DNA of 5,627 nucleotides from Pleionea sp041589565 (GCA_041589565.1 JBFHVL010000203.1:1-5627), one strand, 5' to 3'. Positions 1 to 5,627 are shown, counted from the first letter of the stretch. Notes: generated by a model from the sequence alone, not told the origin. Program-made: numbers and translations.

Positions 1-1866
1 AGTAAAGCACGCGTAATTCAGGGCGAAAAAGCCATGCGCGACGCAGAGCGACTGAGCATCGATAACGACTCCATTTTGAATGTGCTGGAATTCACTCACG
101 CAACCGCCCGTCATTATGTAACCGCGAGTTATGGTGCTGTGTTGTGTGTTGACAGTGCCGAAGAATTACGCATGACTCGTCGAGGGGTTACGCATGATTG
201 TTTGGCTTCGGGTAACTACAGTTTATGGCGTTGTGATATTGACGAATCGGAGTTGGTGTTTGGTGCAGAAGCGCGTGAGCGTGCGACCATCGCCAAACGA
301 GCAGAATTGGTTCGGCTGACAGAACAATGGCAATTAACCAACGATCGCATGCTCGGGATTCGGCAGTTGTTAAAAGCCTTGGAATCGCTAAAGCATTTAA
401 ATTTAGCTGACGTACTGTCCCAAATGTTGGGTTGTCATCGTGAACTTCAAAAGCTGGAGAACTTGATCCAACAAATTGACTTGGGTGACCACGCGGAGCT
501 GGAACAGAAGCTTGCTGAGTTTAAGCAGCAGGAAGAAACCTTACGACAACAGGAAGATTCGCTCATTAAACAGATCGGCCAGCTGGAAGAAAAGCTTTCC
601 AGTTTACGCAAAGCGATAAAACGCATTGCCGATGAGCAGGACTCAACTCAATCAACGGTTGAGCAATGTGAAGCTGCGTTAAAAGCCATCAGTGAAGATT
701 GGCCCGACTTCGATTATGCAGCGCGATTAGAGCAAGCAGACCAACAAGCTGCTCATATCGATCGAGACTTAATCACACAGCAACGCGATACACTAGAAGC
801 GCAACTGCATACCTGCGAACGCAAATTGGATGACTCGATCAAAAGTCATAACCAGAACAGTCTTCCCGGTGATGCCATTGCCTATGATGTTTTTAATGGT
901 GAGTATAATCAGTCGTTGTTTCGTACCATTTGTCAGCTACAAAGACAAATCGATTCTATCTATAACCGTCTAAAAAATAATATTCTGGTCGAGAAACACG
1001 GTCAGCTGCAAAAGCTGAAAGAAAGTTTTAATAATGCCTTTGTCAGCAATTTGTGCCATTCGATCCATCAAGCAATTAATGACGGAAAGCGTCAGATAGA
1101 AATCTTAAATAACGAATTACAGTTTCATCGTTTTGGTGATGATCGTGAAACTTTCCGCTTCGACTTTGAGTGGTTACCGGAATATCGTGAGTATGCTAGG
1201 TTTTTTGAGGAGATCATTCGTAATCCTGATCTAGGTGATGGTCAAACCTTGTTTGATGCTAACCTCTCAAAAACTTCGCAAAAGGTTCGCGACCGTTTGA
1301 TGAGCATGTTGCTTGATGAAGACGAAGACAAAGCTTTGCGTGAGCTGGATCGGATTGCCGATTATCGTAACTACCATCGCTATGAAATATATAAAGAAGT
1401 GGAAGGCAAACCGGCCATTCCATTATCGGAATATGGAACTGGCTCTGGTGGTCAGTTAGAAACGCCAGCCTATATTATTCGCGCCGCAGCGATCACCAGT
1501 GCATTTCGCTTTAGTGAAGGAAAGTCACACTTGCGTATGGTTTTGGTGGACGAAGCCTTTTCGAAAATGGACGAAACTCGCAGTCGCGAAGTGATCCAGT
1601 ATTTGACCGACTCACTTGGCTTGCAGCTGGTGTTTATTATGCCCACCAGCAAATGCGGTCCCTATATGGATCTAATCACCAATGAGTTTGTCTATGCCAA
1701 ATGTCCAAGTCTAGCTCCGCGCGGTGAATTGAACACTCGAGTACTGGTAGACCGTAAAGTGTGTAACCAGGAAAAAATTAAAGCGCTGTGGGAAAGTCAC
1801 CGCAATACGATTTACCAACAGGCCGAATTAGATTTTATGAAAGAGCTTGAAGGCAGCGTATCTTAA
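1..1866 (+). CDS. SMC-like ATPase of the JetC/MksF (Wadjet/MksBEFG condensin) type, C-terminal part; 5' end outside window
   Basis: The frame is open from base 1, so the first Met (base 34) is internal; 621 residues are visible. Family members are usually about 1,100 residues, so roughly the N-terminal half, with Walker A, is missing. Seen in order (residues counted from base 1): a hinge-like segment around 28-90 containing YGAVLCVDSAEELR; a Glu/Gln/Lys-rich coiled coil about 92-285; then the C-terminal ATPase head. The head has an ABC signature GTGSGGQ (479-485), Walker B MVLVDEAF (513-520, Asp517 and Glu518), a D-loop SKMD (521-524) and a following strand ending in MPTSK, with no classical His switch. 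From family knowledge, JetC/MksF dimerises as the SMC motor with kleisin (JetA) and KITE (JetB) subunits, extrudes DNA loops, and with the JetD nuclease cleaves closed-circular plasmids. No jetD-like gene follows. MukB- or SbcC-like alternatives fit less well because of the hinge-region pattern. Family assignment is fairly sure; the Wadjet subtype is not. Confidence 0.78.
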   Translation, partial: SKARVIQGEKAMRDAERLSIDNDSILNVLEFTHATARHYVTASYGAVLCVDSAEELRMTRRGVTHDCLASGNYSLWRCDIDESELVFGAEARERATIAKRAELVRLTEQWQLTNDRMLGIRQLLKALESLKHLNLADVLSQMLGCHRELQKLENLIQQIDLGDHAELEQKLAEFKQQEETLRQQEDSLIKQIGQLEEKLSSLRKAIKRIADEQDSTQSTVEQCEAALKAISEDWPDFDYAARLEQADQQAAHIDRDLITQQRDTLEAQLHTCERKLDDSIKSHNQNSLPGDAIAYDVFNGEYNQSLFRTICQLQRQIDSIYNRLKNNILVEKHGQLQKLKESFNNAFVSNLCHSIHQAINDGKRQIEILNNELQFHRFGDDRETFRFDFEWLPEYREYARFFEEIIRNPDLGDGQTLFDANLSKTSQKVRDRLMSMLLDEDEDKALRELDRIADYRNYHRYEIYKEVEGKPAIPLSEYGTGSGGQLETPAYIIRAAAITSAFRFSEGKSHLRMVLVDEAFSKMDETRSREVIQYLTDSLGLQLVFIMPTSKCGPYMDLITNEFVYAKCPSLAPRGELNTRVLVDRKVCNQEKIKALWESHRNTIYQQAELDFMKELEGSVS

Positions 1867-1878
1867 TTTAAAGCTATG

Positions 1879-1906
1879 CCTCGGGAATGAATGTACATAC
1901 CCGAGG
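1879..1906. terminator. Hairpin between convergent genes, possible bidirectional terminator
   Basis: A perfect 7-bp inverted repeat, CCTCGGG (1879-1885) and CCCGAGG (1900-1906), encloses a 14-nt loop. Two G-U pairs could extend the stem. It starts 12 nt after the stop of the SMC-like gene and lies 19 nt beyond the stop of the convergent beta-barrel gene, the right place for a shared terminator. Neither side has a proper T-run: the + side continues TGCAAGTTACT, the - side CATAGCTTTAAATT. Intrinsic termination would therefore be weak, and the hairpin may instead protect mRNA ends. Confidence 0.4.
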
Positions 1907-1925
1907 TGCAAGTTACTAATCGATT

Positions 1926-2489
1926 TTAAAATAACCAGCTAAAGTGAATGCTAGTTGAAGCGACTTTGGTGTCATCTAGCCAAAGATTTGCGTACTCATA
2001 ACCAACTCCAAAGCCATTGTATGCACGAAACTGCCAACCGACGCCAAGGCTATGACCAGTTCCCTTATTAGTGTCTGTGAAAGCACCGTCACCGGTGTAG
2101 TTAATATCTTCAAAAAAGTCGATGCCAATATTGGCATAAAATGCATGACGGTTTGATACTGGAAAAGTGTGCTGATATTTGATTTGTTTGCTGTTAAATC
2201 GACTTCGATCATCAGGATCATCGGGAATGCAAAAGAAGTAACAGCCAAAGTCATCGGAGTTTCCTTTAATATAGCCGATCTTTATGCTGGAGTTTTTGTT
2301 GAAGATATATTGGTACTGATAATTGACCACGGTACCAGATAGCGATCTTTGTGCATTTTTGTTGCTGACATTTTCATTACCAAAACCCAAAAACAGGCCA
2401 TGGGTCTGGATGTCATGAGTTTCGGGTTGCGCAAAGCCAGAAATAGAAAGGAGTAAAAAGCTTGCGGTAAGTAATAAGCGATAAAGCAC
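1926..2489 (-). CDS. Small outer-membrane beta-barrel protein with signal peptide
   Basis: This encodes 187 residues and starts at GTG (2487-2489); an AAGGAG SD lies 7 nt upstream and no better ATG is in frame. Residues 1-20 form a Sec signal peptide (Arg4, hydrophobic run, SISGFA before Gln21). The mature ~167 residues show alternating amphipathic, aromatic-rich stretches typical of transmembrane beta strands (VNYQYQYIF, IKIGYIKG, HAFYANIGIDFF, GHSLGVGWQFRAY, GFGVGYEYANLW). It ends in SIHFSWLF, with the C-terminal Phe that the BAM machinery recognises. The length fits an eight-stranded OmpW/OmpX/OmpA-like barrel. An acidic loop near 78-95 carries C83 and C87 (CYFFC), possibly a disulfide in an exposed loop. 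The gene converges on the SMC-like gene and diverges from the lipoprotein gene. No specific family or ligand is recognised, so transport, adhesion or structural roles remain open. Confidence 0.8.
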   Translation of the reverse strand: MLYRLLLTASFLLLSISGFAQPETHDIQTHGLFLGFGNENVSNKNAQRSLSGTVVNYQYQYIFNKNSSIKIGYIKGNSDDFGCYFFCIPDDPDDRSRFNSKQIKYQHTFPVSNRHAFYANIGIDFFEDINYTGDGAFTDTNKGTGHSLGVGWQFRAYNGFGVGYEYANLWLDDTKVASTSIHFSWLF

Positions 2490-2496
2490 GATGAAT

Positions 2497-2502
2497 CTCC
2501 TT
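2497..2502 (-). promoter_or_regulatory. Shine-Dalgarno site AAGGAG that fixes a GTG start
   Basis: On the - strand AAGGAG is followed by seven bases and then GTG (2489-2487). This near-ideal site supports the non-ATG start of the beta-barrel gene. Confidence 0.8.
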
Positions 2503-2536
2503 GGAAAGGCTTAGGTCATCCTAAATTTCGCGTCGG

Positions 2537-2545
2537 ATGATAGCA
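2537..2545 (-). promoter_or_regulatory. Extended -10 promoter element for the beta-barrel gene
   Basis: The - strand reads TGC-TATCAT, a five-of-six match to TATAAT with the TGn extension. Transcription would start near 2530 and give a leader of about 40 nt. No good -35 hexamer is found 16-18 bp upstream, which is tolerable for an extended -10 promoter. Prediction from sequence only. Confidence 0.45.
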
Positions 2546-2576
2546 CAGGTTCGAGCTGAAGAAACCGGCTGTTGCA

Positions 2577-2590
2577 TGTAATTAATTACA
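2577..2590. repeat. Perfect 14-bp palindrome, possible operator
   Basis: TGTAATTAATTACA is its own reverse complement, in an otherwise non-palindromic surrounding. Its centre is about 53 bp upstream of the predicted start of the beta-barrel transcript, a position where activators or repressors commonly bind. It matches no regulator site that I can name. A short AT-rich palindrome can also arise by chance. Confidence 0.35.
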
Positions 2591-2775
2591 AAAAGCCGTA
2601 TGAGTGGCCAACGTTTTTGATATCCCAAAACGAGTTTTATTAGCAGAATTGTTCTAAAAACTATCACTTATATAGCCAGAATCATTTTCTCTTAGCTAAC
2701 TCGACTTTTATGATGAGGTTCATCGCTTTCTCTCAATATAACTTATCTTAAGTTTGAACCTTGCCGCATAACGGC

Positions 2776-2791
2776 TGTGACTCATCTCACA
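2776..2791 (+). promoter_or_regulatory. CRP (cAMP receptor protein) binding site
   Basis: TGTGA-CTCATC-TCACA matches the CRP/Vfr consensus TGTGA-N6-TCACA at all ten conserved positions. The centre is 2783.5. An AAGAAT -10-like hexamer at 2811-2816 would place the transcript start near 2824 and the CRP centre near -41, the geometry of a class II CRP-activated promoter driving the downstream lipoprotein gene. A second -10-like hexamer, AATAAT at 2797-2802, would put the site at about -26, where bound CRP would repress. I favour activation, but the sequence alone does not decide. Confidence 0.7.
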
Positions 2792-2810
2792 GTTTAAATA
2801 ATAACCAGTT

Positions 2811-2816
2811 AAGAAT
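2811..2816 (+). promoter_or_regulatory. Candidate -10 element of the CRP-dependent lipoprotein promoter
   Basis: AAGAAT matches TATAAT at four of six positions and sits 28 bp beyond the CRP centre, as expected where CRP replaces a -35 element. No -35 hexamer is evident. The leader would be about 80 nt. Confidence 0.35.
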
Positions 2817-2894
2817 CTGAAAACTCGCCGATACAAGTCCCAGCAGGGGCCGTAGAGCCTCTAAGTAAAGTTCAACAGTTAACATTAAATAATC

Positions 2895-2899
2895 GGTGA
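2895..2899 (+). promoter_or_regulatory. Weak Shine-Dalgarno site GGTGA for the lipoprotein gene
   Basis: GGTGA lies 5 nt before ATG 2905. The alternative GTG at 2896 lies inside this site and has no ribosome site of its own, so ATG 2905 is preferred. Confidence 0.5.
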
Positions 2900-2904
2900 A
2901 TCGC

Positions 2905-3594
2905 ATGAATACAGTAACTATCTCTTCCAAAAAACTCGTATCAACATTGTTTGCTTTTGCATTGCTAGGCTTGACCGCTTGTAGTGGTGGTAGCAATGAT
3001 GGTGAGCAAGCAACAGATACAACCACGGGTGTAAATCCTGGTAACGGCAATACTAATAGCGCTCCTAGTTTGAGCATCACGTCTCCCTCTAACAACTCTA
3101 GCTTCAGTTCTAATCAAACCATTACGTTAACCGCGGCAGCGTCCGATAACGAAGACGGCGATATTTCTGGAAATATTGTATGGTCCTCGGATTTAGATGG
3201 TGATTTAGGAACCGGTGCGTCACTCAATGTATCACTTACTGTCGGCGTGCATACCATCACTGCACTGGTAGAAGATTCTGGCAATTTAACTGATGAAGAG
3301 TCAATTAGCTTAGTAATTGAAGTCGCTGAAGGCGTGGCTACCGTTATGTGGACTGCACCAATGGAAAATACCGATAACTCGGTATTGACCAATTTGGCCG
3401 GTTTTAAAATTTACTTTGGGACCGATGCTAATAATCTTGACCAAAGCATTGATATAAATGATGCCACTTTATCTAGCTGGATAATTGAGAATCTAAGCGT
3501 TGATACCACTTACTACTTTGCGGTTACTGCGATTAACGATCAGGGCATTGAAAGTGATTATTCTGATGTAGCCAGTAAACATATTAGCGGTTAA
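2905..3594 (+). CDS. Outer-membrane lipoprotein with Ig-like and fibronectin type III domains
   Basis: The product is 229 residues from ATG 2905. Residues 1-25 are a lipoprotein signal peptide (KK at 9-10, hydrophobic core) with lipobox LTAC; Cys26 would be lipidated. Ser at +2 predicts sorting to the outer membrane under the Lol rule. A flexible Ser/Gly/Asn/Thr linker (27-52) follows. Residues 53-141 form a bacterial Ig/PKD-like beta sandwich (APSLSITSP, then the acidic turn DNEDGDISG and HTITALVEDSGN). Residues 145-226 form a fibronectin type III module with its typical end, YYFAVTAINDQGIESDYSD. Such tandem beta modules serve as adhesive or spacer parts of surface proteins. No enzymatic domain is present, so the role is probably binding or structural. 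The gene stands alone: a CRP box lies upstream and an intrinsic terminator downstream. No PEP-CTERM sorting tail is present. Confidence 0.85.
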   Translation: MNTVTISSKKLVSTLFAFALLGLTACSGGSNDGEQATDTTTGVNPGNGNTNSAPSLSITSPSNNSSFSSNQTITLTAAASDNEDGDISGNIVWSSDLDGDLGTGASLNVSLTVGVHTITALVEDSGNLTDEESISLVIEVAEGVATVMWTAPMENTDNSVLTNLAGFKIYFGTDANNLDQSIDINDATLSSWIIENLSVDTTYYFAVTAINDQGIESDYSDVASKHISG

Positions 3595-3641
3595 ACATAA
3601 AAATAAAATAAACGAATACTACAAACTGTTCACCGATACTT

Positions 3642-3665
3642 GGCGCCATAAGGCGCCTTTTTTTT
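3642..3665 (+). terminator. Strong intrinsic terminator of the lipoprotein gene
   Basis: A GGCGCC stem (3642-3647), an ATAA loop and a second GGCGCC (3652-3657) are followed directly by eight T (3658-3665). It lies about 47 nt past the lipoprotein stop codon. The last two T of the run belong to the stop codon of the convergent hydrolase gene. On the - strand the hairpin is not followed by a T-run, so it should act only in the + direction. Confidence 0.9.
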
Positions 3666-4497
3666 AACAGCTCCAACTGACAATACGCTCATTTAACTGA
3701 TCTATCAAAGTTGTGATATCTTCTTTTAAAAATTGCGTATGCTCCAGCCAAGGTAGGTGAGTGATAGAAATCGCTTCGTCTCGAGTCATATCAGGATACA
3801 TTTCATAAAATTGTTTGGGATGATTGAACTTGCCGCGCATTCCGCCAGTGTAAATATAGTGTAACTTAACCCCTCGTTGGTGGAGCTTCCGTAAAATGTT
3901 CTTTGACTCCTGATATGACATGTATTCATACTCAATTAAGTCGGGTTGTTGATTAGATTGATAACCTTCAAGTTTGTTTCTAGATAACCAGGAATTTAAA
4001 ATCCGCTCTAACTTAATGATGACTCGTTTGGGAATGTCCAGACTCCATCGTTTCCGGCGCCAATAGCCCTTGGTTGCATAACAGTGAGGATCAATCATGG
4101 CAATTGCATTCACACGATCATCGGTTTCTGCGTAGCGAAACGAATCTTCTGCACCCGAGCATAATCCACACAAGATAACTTGTGTTGCCTGCATTTTACA
4201 GATTGCGTAGTCGACAGCCGCTTTCATATCTTTTTGTGTTCGCTCTAACAGCGGGAGACTAGGATCACATTCCTCACTGAAGCCAATGCCACCAAGATCA
4301 AAGCGTAAGCTAGAGATACCATTTTCGTTTAACTTGCGGGCTAAAAGTGCATACAGTCTAAAAGGACCATGTGATGGAATGAAACCGGCGTTAACAAAAA
4401 TTGCAACGGGCTTTTGTCCCTGCGGTTTTGCCGACTGAATTGCAATGCCTGATAATCGCTTATGATCACCAAAGTGACAGGTAAACTCATTCATCAT
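3664..4497 (-). CDS. Alpha/beta hydrolase with Cys at the nucleophile position, exosortase A 'hydrolase 1'-like
   Basis: The product is 277 residues, a single alpha/beta-hydrolase domain. Seen: strand and loop VAIFVNAGFIPSHGPFR (31-47), the core strand and loop LRFDLGGIGFSE (64-75), nucleophile elbow GLCSG (111-115) with Cys113 where most family members have Ser, a candidate acid Asp136 in MIDP, and the late His253 in LEHTQF. A basic segment WRRKRW (146-151) lies in the lid region. No signal peptide is seen, so it is probably cytoplasmic. The pattern resembles the family named hydrolase 1, exosortase A system-associated, whose elbow is GLC-type. That family's reaction is not established; thioester or ester cleavage, or acyl transfer, is plausible. 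The start ATG 4497 has GGAGG 7 nt upstream. Its ATGA overlap with the adenylation-carrier gene implies coupled translation and a shared pathway. The family comparison is from memory. Confidence 0.8.
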   Translation of the reverse strand: MMNEFTCHFGDHKRLSGIAIQSAKPQGQKPVAIFVNAGFIPSHGPFRLYALLARKLNENGISSLRFDLGGIGFSEECDPSLPLLERTQKDMKAAVDYAICKMQATQVILCGLCSGAEDSFRYAETDDRVNAIAMIDPHCYATKGYWRRKRWSLDIPKRVIIKLERILNSWLSRNKLEGYQSNQQPDLIEYEYMSYQESKNILRKLHQRGVKLHYIYTGGMRGKFNHPKQFYEMYPDMTRDEAISITHLPWLEHTQFLKEDITTLIDQLNERIVSWSC

Positions 4498-5627
4498 GGC
4501 AGATCCTCCAGCTGTTCCATTATCGCATTAGCAACTCGGTGATTGGTCAGTGGCTTTTCAAAGAGTTCGGGATCATACCAGCCGCAATACTCTTCAATGT
4601 TCAGCCAGTTACAATTGGACAACAAGGGGTTGGACAATTGCTTGCTATGTTCGTCGCTACAAACGGTGACGACAGACGAAAACTTTTCTAACTTATGATG
4701 TTTAAAGATCATACGTTCGAGATCATGGCGTAAAGCATTGGACAATTCGACACCTAACAACTGATTTTTGGAGTAACTGCTTGGTCGAAAATTGAAGAGT
4801 TTTATGTAACGCATTTTTTTTACTAAGGCTTTATGGCACTTTTTCATATTGTCTATGTGTTTACAGCCATCAAATATAGGATCCCAGAGCAATAAACGGT
4901 TAACGTTTAAAGAAGAAAAGCTCGTTGTAGCAAGCGTCGCGGCGAGTCGAATTGCAATAACCGAAACATTGTCCAAACCTGTTATTTCGCGCAATTTATG
5001 ATAGGCTAACTGCTGATCTTTTTGCCAACGTTTTACGTCTATCTGCTGATCCATTCCTTGAGAGTTTCCTGTAGCAAAAGGATCAAATAAGAGTGTCGGA
5101 TGTCCTTTTTCGGCTAACTTTTGTGCTAGTTTTCGCAGTAAAAAATCACATCGCACATGCTCTTGCCCCATGGGAGGGCAGATGAGAATAGCTGATTTCT
5201 TTCGTGCTTCTTGCGGCGAATAAAAAGCGGCAAATAGCTCATTATGTTCACCAAAAAATAAAGTGTTAAGCGAATACTGTTTGGGTTTTTTAGCCAAGTC
5301 AATAATTTCACCGCTAGGTTTGTCATCGAGTTTAGCAGCGATAATTGCTAATGATTCACGAGCAACATCAAGCCCATAGATGACTTTTCCCAGTTTCTTT
5401 TGTACTTCCATAATCATAATGACAGCAGATAAAGAATCTCCGCCAATATCAAAAAAATTATCGTACCGGGAAACAGTATTAAGCGCTAAAATATCTTGCC
5501 AAATAGCTCCTAGTATACTTTCGGTTTCGGTTTTGAAATTGTTTTCAACCAAAGTGCTCAATTGTTCAGGAGGTCGTTTGATTAGGGCTTTACGATCAAC
5601 TTTTAAATTGAAATTTAATGGTAATGC
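4494..5627 (-). CDS. NRPS-like adenylation-carrier protein with fused alpha/beta-hydrolase-fold domain, C-terminal part; 5' end outside window
   Basis: The frame stays open to the right edge; 377 residues are visible, counted from base 5627. Residues 2-15 (LPLNFNLKVDRKAL) match the A10 motif that ends AMP-forming adenylation domains; Lys9 is the expected catalytic lysine and the usual NGK is NLK. The main adenylation domain therefore lies outside. Residues about 36-103 are a carrier domain with the phosphopantetheine site GGDSL (Ser65). Residues about 120-377 form an alpha/beta-hydrolase fold (ILICPPMGQEH, TLLFDPFATGNSQG), but the nucleophile elbow reads AIRLA, with Arg where Ser is expected. 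It resembles exosortase A-associated hydrolase 2, remembered as having a GLR-type elbow. Such a protein would activate an acid as an adenylate, load it on its own carrier, and hand it to the fused domain or to the coupled downstream hydrolase. The substrate is unknown; an acyl-CoA-ligase-type rather than amino-acid adenylation domain is possible. Confidence 0.85.
   Translation of the reverse strand, partial: ALPLNFNLKVDRKALIKRPPEQLSTLVENNFKTETESILGAIWQDILALNTVSRYDNFFDIGGDSLSAVIMIMEVQKKLGKVIYGLDVARESLAIIAAKLDDKPSGEIIDLAKKPKQYSLNTLFFGEHNELFAAFYSPQEARKKSAILICPPMGQEHVRCDFLLRKLAQKLAEKGHPTLLFDPFATGNSQGMDQQIDVKRWQKDQQLAYHKLREITGLDNVSVIAIRLAATLATTSFSSLNVNRLLLWDPIFDGCKHIDNMKKCHKALVKKMRYIKLFNFRPSSYSKNQLLGVELSNALRHDLERMIFKHHKLEKFSSVVTVCSDEHSKQLSNPLLSNCNWLNIEEYCGWYDPELFEKPLTNHRVANAIMEQLEDLP
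4505..4509 (-). promoter_or_regulatory. Shine-Dalgarno site GGAGG of the downstream hydrolase gene
   Basis: GGAGG lies within the end of the preceding coding region, 7 nt before ATG 4497 and 10 nt before the second ATG at 4494. It supports the first ATG and an independent ribosome site in addition to ATGA coupling. Confidence 0.8.

Larger units (their letters stand above)
2490..2904. other. Divergent intergenic region without a credible gene
   Basis: About 415 bases separate the beta-barrel and lipoprotein genes. I found no reading frame with both a ribosome site and protein-like composition; the longest ATG-led candidate on the + strand near 2707 ends after about 13 codons. The region contains the extended -10 element and palindrome on the beta-barrel side, the CRP box at 2776-2791, and a GC-richer stretch at 2826-2862 that could fold weakly (CCC/GGG and GGC/GCC short stems) in the lipoprotein leader. 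The part from about 2600 to 2760 shows nothing I can assign. Confidence 0.6.

Noticed and set aside
34..36. ATG at 34 as the start of the SMC-like gene
   Set aside because: The frame is open from base 1, no ribosome site precedes it, and the protein would lack its N-terminal head and Walker A.
1470..1652. Open frame on the - strand opposite the ATPase head
   Set aside because: Antisense of the signature and Walker B region, whose conservation explains the open frame.
1976..2254. Open frame inside the beta-barrel gene, same strand
   Set aside because: It is an off-frame shadow with no ribosome site or recognisable domain; the overlapping barrel protein has a signal peptide and a C-terminal Phe.
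2896..2898. GTG start for the lipoprotein, adding three residues
   Set aside because: It overlaps the only plausible ribosome site and has none of its own; ATG 2905 gives a normal signal peptide.
2821..2904. Cyclic di-GMP or other known riboswitch in the lipoprotein leader
   Set aside because: None of the conserved core motifs I know (for example GCACAGGGCAAACC of GEMM-I) is present.
2787..3095. Open frame on the - strand across the CRP box and the lipoprotein start
   Set aside because: Antisense shadow of the lipoprotein gene; composition is not convincing and there is no ribosome site support.
3114..3392. Open frame on the - strand within the lipoprotein gene
   Set aside because: Antisense of the Ig-like coding region; Ser/Thr/Val-rich low-complexity product.
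3560..3594. PEP-CTERM sorting signal at the end of the lipoprotein, suggested by the nearby exosortase-like genes
   Set aside because: The C-terminus is the end of a fibronectin fold, with no PEP motif, membrane segment or basic tail.
4629..4748. Ten-base word TTGGACAATT occurring twice
   Set aside because: Both copies lie in coding sequence and reflect similar Leu-Ser-Asn codons; no regular spacing or longer identity.
5126..5326. Open frame within the carrier-hydrolase gene, same strand
   Set aside because: Off-frame shadow of a well-supported multidomain protein.
5559..5561. TTG as the start codon of the carrier-hydrolase gene
   Set aside because: The frame stays open through the right edge and the upstream residues spell an adenylation A10 motif (NLKVDRKAL), so TTG is an internal Leu codon and the gene begins outside the window.

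Overview
The window looks like chromosomal DNA of a moderately AT-rich gammaproteobacterium, perhaps marine. The evidence is a perfect CRP-type box, typical outer-membrane lipoprotein and beta-barrel genes, good Shine-Dalgarno (SD) sites and compact intrinsic terminators. The lineage is an inference; no marker gene fixes it. Five protein genes can be supported. Two of them run off the window edges.

Left (1-1866, + strand): the C-terminal ~620 residues of a large SMC-like ATPase of the JetC/MksF (COG4913-like) type, the motor subunit of Wadjet/MksBEFG condensins that act on plasmid DNA. The N-terminal half with Walker A, and any jetA/jetB partners, lie upstream of the window. No jetD-like nuclease gene follows it. 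The next gene is an unrelated convergent gene.

Middle (1867-3663): a small outer-membrane beta-barrel gene on the - strand and a lipoprotein gene (Ig-like plus fibronectin type III) on the + strand. They diverge from a ~415-base intergenic region. That region holds a perfect TGTGA-N6-TCACA CRP box, a 14-bp perfect palindrome and promoter-like elements. The lipoprotein gene ends at a strong intrinsic terminator.

Right (3664-5627, - strand): two translationally coupled genes. The upstream one is open through the right edge. Its visible part begins in the A10 motif of an AMP-forming adenylation domain, continues through a phosphopantetheine carrier domain and ends in an alpha/beta-hydrolase-fold domain. 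In that domain the usual nucleophile position is Arg. The downstream gene, overlapping by ATGA, is a separate alpha/beta hydrolase with Cys at the nucleophile position. The pair resembles 'hydrolase 2' and 'hydrolase 1' of exosortase A-associated loci, here with hydrolase 2 fused to a ligase-carrier protein. I infer an acyl- or aminoacyl-activating pathway that loads a carrier protein and releases or transfers the product through the hydrolases. The substrate cannot be read from this window.
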